Positions 6,140-9,957 of a stretch of DNA of 9,957 nucleotides are shown here, piece by piece. How positions within the stretch are numbered: the stretch's first letter is position 1; the number at the start of each line of letters is the position of its first letter. Position numbers and translations under genes: made by a program. The notes beneath the pieces are model-generated. The model was not told where the DNA came from, did no database searches, and worked only from the letters and a program-made list of their open reading frames with translations. Where the stretch lies: NCBI GenBank assembly GCA_031276105.1, contig JAISNS010000109.1, positions 1 through 9,957 on the forward strand. Direction: 5' to 3'. Source of the DNA: Dysgonamonadaceae bacterium (GTDB lineage: Bacteria; Bacteroidota; Bacteroidia; Bacteroidales; Azobacteroidaceae).

Positions 6140-7528
6140 ATGGAAAGAACAAAAATCATTGATTTATTAAATCCGGCCGAATTTGGCGGAAAAGTATGTG
6201 TAAAAGGTTGGGTGAGAACTCGCAGAGGGAATAAAAATGTCGCTTTTATTGCCTTGAACGACGGTTCCGTCATCCACAGCATTCAGGTAGTGGTCGATAT
6301 AGCCCGGTTTGGCGAAGAATTTCTGAAACCCATCACGACGGGCGCTTGCATCGGCGTTACCGGTTTACTGGTAGAATCGCAGGGACAGGGGCAAAATTCT
6401 GAAATTCAGGCCGAAACAATCGAAATTTACGGAACGGCCGATCCTTCTGTTTATCCTTTGCAAAAGAAAGGCCACTCGCTGGAATTTTTGAGGGAAATCG
6501 CTTATCTTCGTCCTCGTACCAATACATTCGGCGCCATTTTCCGTCTCCGCCACCATTTAGCATACGCCATTCACGAATATTTCAACAAACAGGGTTTCTT
6601 TTATTTTCATACGCCCATCATTACCGGTTCGGACGCCGAAGGAGCCGGCTCCATGTTTCAGGTAACCGTTTTGGATATTGAAAATCCCCCGAAAACGGAA
6701 GAAGGGAAAATCGACTACGAACAGGATTTTTTCGGACATTCGACCAACCTGACCGTGTCGGGACAATTGGAAGGCGAATTAGGCGCGATGGCTTTAGGAG
6801 GCATCTATACATTCGGACCAACGTTTCGCGCCGAAAATTCCAATACGCCCCGCCATTTGGCCGAATTTTGGATGATCGAACCCGAAGCGGCTTTTTACGA
6901 CATCAACGACAACATGAACTTGGCGGAAGATTTCCTGAAATACGTAATTACGTATGCCTTGAAGCACGGAAAGGATGACATCGAATTTCTGAACAAGATG
7001 TACGACAACGAATTGATTGATCGTTTAAATTTCGTTCTTGCCAACCGCTTCGTTCGTCTCACTTATACCGAAGGCGTGGAAATACTGGAAAAGTGCGGTA
7101 AAAAATTTGAATTTCCTGTTTATTGGGGAACCGACCTGCAATCGGAACACGAACGTTATCTGGTGGAAGAACATTTCAAACGTCCGGTTATCCTGACGGA
7201 CTATCCGAAAGAGATCAAGTCTTTTTATATGAAGCAAAACGATGATGGAAAAACCGTTCGCGGCATGGACGTCCTGTTCCCGAAAATCGGGGAAATCATC
7301 GGAGGATCGGAGCGGGAAGCCGATTACCAAAAATTATTAAATCGCATACAGGAACTGAATATGTCGATGGATAGCTTGTGGTGGTATCTTGATACGCGCA
7401 AGTTCGGAACAGCGCCTCACGCCGGTTTCGGATTAGGTTTTGAACGTTTGGTATTGTTTGTAACCGGTATGCAAAATATCCGTGATGTGATACCATTTCC
7501 CCGCACGCCGAAAAATGCCGAGTATTAA
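6140..7528 (+). CDS. asnS: Asparagine--tRNA ligase
   Basis: AsnRS is a class IIb aminoacyl-tRNA synthetase that attaches asparagine to tRNA-Asn. The 462-residue product is close to the usual length for bacterial AsnRS. The N-terminal OB-fold anticodon-binding domain (about residues 17-100) begins [18 protein letters not shown]. The class II core follows, with motif 2 around [25 protein letters not shown] (225-249) and motif 3 around [15 protein letters not shown] (429-443), ending [12 protein letters not shown] (446-457). The short Asn-type motif 2 and the conserved C-terminus separate it from AspRS. The start at 6140 gives a normal N-terminus. The gene follows the palindromic element at 6051-6106 by 33 nt, and no consensus promoter is visible in the gap. 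The glycosyltransferase gene follows 21 nt after the stop. It looks intact. Confidence 0.95.
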   Translation: MERTKIIDLLNPAEFGGKVCVKGWVRTRRGNKNVAFIALNDGSVIHSIQVVVDIARFGEEFLKPITTGACIGVTGLLVESQGQGQNSEIQAETIEIYGTADPSVYPLQKKGHSLEFLREIAYLRPRTNTFGAIFRLRHHLAYAIHEYFNKQGFFYFHTPIITGSDAEGAGSMFQVTVLDIENPPKTEEGKIDYEQDFFGHSTNLTVSGQLEGELGAMALGGIYTFGPTFRAENSNTPRHLAEFWMIEPEAAFYDINDNMNLAEDFLKYVITYALKHGKDDIEFLNKMYDNELIDRLNFVLANRFVRLTYTEGVEILEKCGKKFEFPVYWGTDLQSEHERYLVEEHFKRPVILTDYPKEIKSFYMKQNDDGKTVRGMDVLFPKIGEIIGGSEREADYQKLLNRIQELNMSMDSLWWYLDTRKFGTAPHAGFGLGFERLVLFVTGMQNIRDVIPFPRTPKNAEY

Positions 7529-7549
7529 CGGCAAGAAAAATAACTTGTT

Positions 7550-8539
7550 ATGTTTTATTCGGTCATAATTCCGGTTTATAACCGTCCGAACGAAGTTGAA
7601 GAACTTCTTTGCAGTTTGGAACGTCAGACATATAAAAATTTTGAAGTAATTATCGTAGAAGACGGTTCGTCTATTCCTTGCGAAGCGGTTGTCCGAAAAT
7701 ATGCAGCTTCTTTTCCGATTCAATATTTTTACAAACCGAATTCAGGCCCCGGTTTGTCCCGCAACTTTGGCGCAGGCAAGAGTAAAGGCGATTATTTGAT
7801 CTTTTTCGATTCGGATTGCATTATTCCCGAAAACTATTTGAAAGAAGTAGAGACTCAATTGAGTTGCTTTCAGGTAGATGCGTTCGGAGGGCCGGACAAA
7901 GCGGATAAGACTTTCAGCAAGATTCAGAAAGCCATTAATTACAGTATGACCTCTTTTTTTACAACCGGAGGTATCCGGGGCGATAAAAAAAGAATGGATA
8001 AATTTCATCCCCGAAGTTTCAACTTGGGCATCCGGAAAAGCGTATTTGAAGCGTTGGAAGGATTTTCGGCGATGCGGTTTGGCGAAGATATTGATTTAAG
8101 CATCCGCCTGATGAAAGCCGGATATCATACCTGCCTTTTTTCGGAGGCATGGGTCTATCATAAACGGCGAACCGGTTGGAAGAAGTTTTTCAAACAGGTT
8201 TATAATTCCGGCGTTGCCCGAATCAACCTCTATGCCCAATACCCTGAAACCCTGAAACCGGTGTATATGCTTCCTGCCTTATTCACCGCCGGCCTGACAT
8301 TCCTTTTGATCGGTTCCTTTTTTTATCCATACGCATTAGCGCCTGTTTTCCTTTTTTGCCTGCTGATTTTCATTGATTCGGCAAAGCAAACTCAGAGTTT
8401 AAGTATCGGGATATTGTCTGTGGCGGCTTCTTTCGTACAGTTAACAGGCTACGGAAGCGGCTTCCTGATTGCTTATTGGCAGCGTTTCGTTTTGAAGCGC
8501 GACTATAAAGCCGCGTTTGAGCAAACGTTCTATAATTGA
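7550..8539 (+). CDS. Family 2 glycosyltransferase with C-terminal membrane segments
   Basis: The product is a 329-residue GT-A fold glycosyltransferase of family GT2. The N-terminal nucleotide-sugar-binding motif is SVIIPVYNRPNEVEELL (residues 4-20), with VEDGSS at 36-41. The metal-binding DxD is D87-S88-D89 (in FFDSDC), and FGEDIDLSIR (177-186) provides the ED pair expected for the catalytic base region. The C-terminus holds probable membrane helices at about 240-258, 262-277 and 285-309, then a basic tail, so the catalytic domain should face the cytoplasm at the inner membrane. Donor and acceptor cannot be told; likely roles are surface polysaccharide, glycolipid or protein glycan synthesis. 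It begins 21 nt after asnS and is probably in the same transcript, although no functional link to tRNA charging is implied. It is the last intact gene before the degraded region. Confidence 0.9.
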   Translation: MFYSVIIPVYNRPNEVEELLCSLERQTYKNFEVIIVEDGSSIPCEAVVRKYAASFPIQYFYKPNSGPGLSRNFGAGKSKGDYLIFFDSDCIIPENYLKEVETQLSCFQVDAFGGPDKADKTFSKIQKAINYSMTSFFTTGGIRGDKKRMDKFHPRSFNLGIRKSVFEALEGFSAMRFGEDIDLSIRLMKAGYHTCLFSEAWVYHKRRTGWKKFFKQVYNSGVARINLYAQYPETLKPVYMLPALFTAGLTFLLIGSFFYPYALAPVFLFCLLIFIDSAKQTQSLSIGILSVAASFVQLTGYGSGFLIAYWQRFVLKRDYKAAFEQTFYN

Positions 8540-8582
8540 ACTCTATTAACCGCGCGCTTTAGATACACAGAAAATAACGAGA

Positions 8583-8632
8583 GCGCGAAGCGGCGACTGT
8601 TTGCCGTGCTTCGCGCCCTTGTCCCTTGTCAC
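8583..8632. repeat. (GTGACAA)n tract joined to a GC-rich hairpin
   Basis: Read on the minus strand, 8632-8612 is GTGACAA, GGGACAA, GGGCGCG, three heptamers of which the first two differ by one base. It runs into a perfect 9-bp inverted repeat, GCGCGAAGC (8583-8591) with GCTTCGCGC (8608-8616), which has a further GGC/GCC pairing inside (8592-8594 with 8603-8605). The same combination, with different copy number, recurs at 9809-9851. There is no T-tract, so it is not a typical terminator for the glycosyltransferase gene. The minus-strand T9SS remnant ends exactly at its edge. Confidence 0.55.
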
Positions 8633-8844
8633 TATTTTGACTGTTTTTCCGTTTATGCGAACCAGATACACGCCACGCGGGAGATATGCCCGATCGCGAT
8701 ATTCTCGCCGTTTTTCACTGTTTGCCCACCGACGTCCGTGATAACCGCCTGCGCAGGAACCCTGAGGCCGCCGATGCGGAAGTTCTCGACTACCGGAGCG
8801 GGATAAATGCGGATGGCATTTGCTGCCGCCGGAGCGGTGATAGC
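8630..8844 (-). pseudogene. Remnant of a T9SS type A C-terminal sorting domain
   Basis: Two frames on the minus strand together encode a recognisable T9SS type A sorting domain. From 8844 the reading is AITAPAAANAIRIYPAP, then VVENFRIGG, VPAQAVITDVGG and QTVKNGE. Near 8690-8700 the sense moves to another frame, which reads LPRGVYLVRINGKTVKIV and ends at 8630. The order IYP..., ...I.D..G...., ...G.YLVRI.GKT.K.V is characteristic of this domain, which directs proteins through the type IX secretion system and the outer membrane of Bacteroidota. The shift fits a 2-nt insertion or 1-nt deletion, and a TAA (8847-8845) sits directly upstream. The passenger domain is missing, so this is a decayed 3' end of an exported protein gene. 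The normal C-terminus would stop just after KIV; here the frame runs on into the heptamer/palindrome repeat until 8546. Confidence 0.7.
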
Positions 8845-8934
8845 TTACCCCACATTGCAGCACAATCCTCTCCAAAATATTAAAAATTCAAAAAAGTTCA
8901 TCTATTGGATTGGCTATACGGCCTGTGGAGGCAA
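8845..8934. other. Short gene-free gap between two gene remnants
   Basis: Nothing recognisable is seen here. The stretch is AT-rich at about 8876-8900, with stop codons in several frames. It separates the stop of the portal-like remnant from the truncated sorting domain and probably contains the junction where intervening sequence was lost. Confidence 0.4.
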
Positions 8935-9797
8935 TTAAATGTTAAATTTTCGCAGATGATTATCGCGCTGGGTTACATGGAAGCTCTTCCCCGCCGGTCG
9001 GACAAGCAGGAACTCTGTCGCTGTCTGAATGACATGCTGCTTCCCGGTCTTTGGTATTTTCGTAGCCGGCTTCGGGAAACATTTTGTCCCAGAAAGAGTA
9101 ATGTATTTGGATGTGCCATTTCCAGGTGACCTTGTTTTTGTACACTCTTTGAAGTTGAACCGGTACCGATTTGGCAATGGATATCCATCCGGCCAGCCAG
9201 CAGGCGAGCCAGAAGGGATCGCAATACGTAACCTTGTAGCTCCAACTGTCGCGGACGACCAGAATGGAACTTTCTTTTTGCCGGCCTTCGGCACGGCGGA
9301 TAAGGATTCAGTCCAACGATTTTACTGCCGTCGGCGTTCGGCAAAAGTTGGATGGCAGCCGAACCGAATTTGAGGTAATCGCGAAGCGTGCGTTCCATGT
9401 ATCGCCGGATTCGGCGGTGAGAAAGCAGATCGTTTACCGACTGATCCGGATAAGGTTCCAGCACTTCATTGCCTTTATCGTCGTATCCTGAAATTCGGCA
9501 GGCATAAATGCCCTGCCCTAATGTGAGGTTACGGATGAATTTGAGGCCGGTATTGAGGACGCCGGTACCGGTAATAATTTTGTCGGCCCATTGGGGAAAA
9601 TCGTTATTGCTTCCCCATGACAAAAGACGAATGCCGGAGACGTCCGTAAATTCGCGGTCGGATTTGGTATCCGTTACCTGGACGGCAATCTTTTTCAAAT
9701 CCTTGTTTTGCTCAATAGGCGCTCCGGTGGTATTGCCGAAAACCGTTCTGCCGGTGAAAAGCAGGGGCGCGCCCTGTTTGTTAAATTCTATTTCCAT
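8935..9797 (-). pseudogene. Phage portal-like protein gene, frameshifted and truncated
   Basis: A minus-strand frame starts at ATG 9797 and reads coherently for about 165 residues, to KIVGLNP near 9303. It then loses sense. Skipping one extra T at 9302/9303 restores a sensible frame, reading IRRAEGRQKESSILVV, then RDSWSYKVTYCDPFW and KNKVTWKWHIQIHYSFWDKMFPE, to about 9045. A third frame shift near 9010-9045 leads to KSFHVTQRDNHLRKFNI and a stop at 8935. The start (WGSNNDFPQW at 61-70, then a helix-rich segment ending LTLGQGIY) and the aromatic Y-K-V-W-K-W-H-I region resemble portal or head-tail connector proteins of phages infecting Bacteroidota. That assignment comes from pattern memory, not a search. 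Only about 287 codons remain, and the expected C-terminal part of such portals is absent. It suggests a decayed prophage. An unrelated hypothetical protein is the alternative. Confidence 0.6.
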
Positions 9798-9808
9798 CTT
9801 TTTTTAGT

Positions 9809-9836
9809 AGTGACAAGTGACAAGTGACAAGTGACG
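9809..9836. repeat. 7-bp tandem array AGTGACA x4
   Basis: Four adjacent copies of AGTGACA occupy 28 bp. The first three are perfect and the fourth ends in G. The array starts 11 nt upstream of the portal-like ATG on the minus strand. It is directly followed by a GC-rich palindromic stretch (9837-9851). Confidence 0.9.
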
Positions 9837-9851
9837 GGCGCAAGCGCGGCT
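9837..9851. repeat. GC-rich palindromic linker between two heptamer arrays
   Basis: The linker contains GCGCAAGCGC, which can form a small hairpin. It shares the octamer CAAGCGCG with the inner hairpin of the element at 6051-6106 (6075-6082 there, 9841-9848 here). It occupies the same relative place after the AGTGACA repeats as GGGCGCGAAGC does at 8583-8618. Confidence 0.55.
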
Positions 9852-9893
9852 ACTCATAACTCATAACTTATAATTTATAATTTATAACTCATA
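9852..9893. repeat. 7-bp tandem array ACTCATA/ACTTATA/ATTTATA x6
   Basis: Six exact-length heptamers cover 42 bp in the order ACTCATA, ACTCATA, ACTTATA, ATTTATA, ATTTATA, ACTCATA. Only units 3 to 5 differ, by stepwise C-to-T changes at positions 2 and 4 of the unit. The 7-bp period equals that of the neighbouring AGTGACA array although the sequence differs. There is no space for CRISPR-like spacers. Confidence 0.9.
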
Positions 9894-9957
9894 AAATTAC
9901 TTCCATGCTGTTGTACATTATAATTGAATCGATTCCGACGGGATATACGTGGCCTTC
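9889..9957 (-). CDS. Possible 3' end of a gene entering from the right
   Basis: Read on the minus strand from the window edge, one frame is open for 22 codons (EGHVYPVGIDS, then IIMYNSMEVIL) and ends at TGA 9891-9889, inside the last heptamer of the adjacent array. The residues look protein-like, but so short an open stretch could be chance, and another frame is also open to within the repeat array. If real, it would be the gene upstream of the portal-like remnant, separated from it by the repeats. Confidence 0.25.
   Translation of the reverse strand, partial: EGHVYPVGIDSIIMYNSMEVIL

Noticed and set aside
8551..8587. Alternative hairpin CGCGCT/AGCGCG downstream of the glycosyltransferase gene as terminator.
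   Set aside because: It is a 6-bp stem with a loop over 20 nt and no T-tract, and it competes with the better 9-bp stem at 8583-8616.
8546..8875. A single 109-residue minus-strand protein at 8546-8875.
   Set aside because: Only its middle part (LPRGVYLVRINGKTVKIV) makes sense. The first half is out of frame with the sorting domain and the tail is repeat DNA.
8905..9807. Plus-strand open frames over the portal-like remnant (for example 8905-9129, 9029-9373 and 9508-9807).
   Set aside because: The minus strand has better protein-like composition over the whole segment, and no plus-strand product resembles a known family.
9809..9893. CRISPR array.
   Set aside because: The repeats are 7 bp and directly adjacent, with no spacers and no cas genes.

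Overview
The window looks like a chromosomal segment from the phylum Bacteroidota (order Bacteroidales). Three observations support this. Three TAnnTTTG (-7) promoter elements of the Bacteroides type sit at plausible distances upstream of genes. The order purB / rluB-like pseudouridine synthase / asnS is, from my general knowledge, common in Bacteroidales. There is also a remnant of a type IX secretion (T9SS) C-terminal sorting domain. A T9SS-bearing family such as Dysgonomonadaceae, Porphyromonadaceae or Paludibacteraceae would fit, but genus cannot be set from this sequence alone.

Layout. Positions 1-3115 are a minus-strand block read right to left: queD, queE and rnz, packed with overlaps or 1-nt gaps, then a secreted protein of unknown function whose 3' end lies outside the window. 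The secreted-protein gene has its own consensus promoter, overlapping the end of rnz. A divergent promoter region (about 3116-3282) separates this block from a plus-strand block: purB (3283-4629), an RluB/RsuA-family rRNA pseudouridine synthase with a long low-complexity N-terminus (4685-6025), asnS (6140-7528) and a membrane-anchored family 2 glycosyltransferase (7550-8539). The core theme is nucleotide and tRNA/rRNA metabolism. QueD and QueE make the 7-deazaguanine precursor of queuosine, RNase Z matures tRNA 3' ends, PurB serves purine synthesis, the pseudouridine synthase modifies rRNA, and AsnRS charges tRNA-Asn, itself a queuosine-bearing tRNA.

From 8540 rightward the character changes. 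There is no intact gene, only wreckage on the minus strand: a frameshifted T9SS sorting domain (8630-8844) and a frameshifted, 3'-truncated gene resembling a phage portal protein (8935-9797). Both are bordered by short repeats: a (GTGACAA)n tract joined to a GC-rich palindrome on the left, and on the right a clean 7-bp tandem array (AGTGACA x4), a GC palindrome and a second 7-bp array (ACTCATA/ACTTATA/ATTTATA x6). A nested palindromic, MITE-like element lies between the pseudouridine synthase gene and asnS. I found no tRNA, rRNA, CRISPR array, intact mobile element or replication origin. I also found no complete, clearly novel system. The least explained parts are the heptamer/palindrome repeats and the secreted unknown protein.
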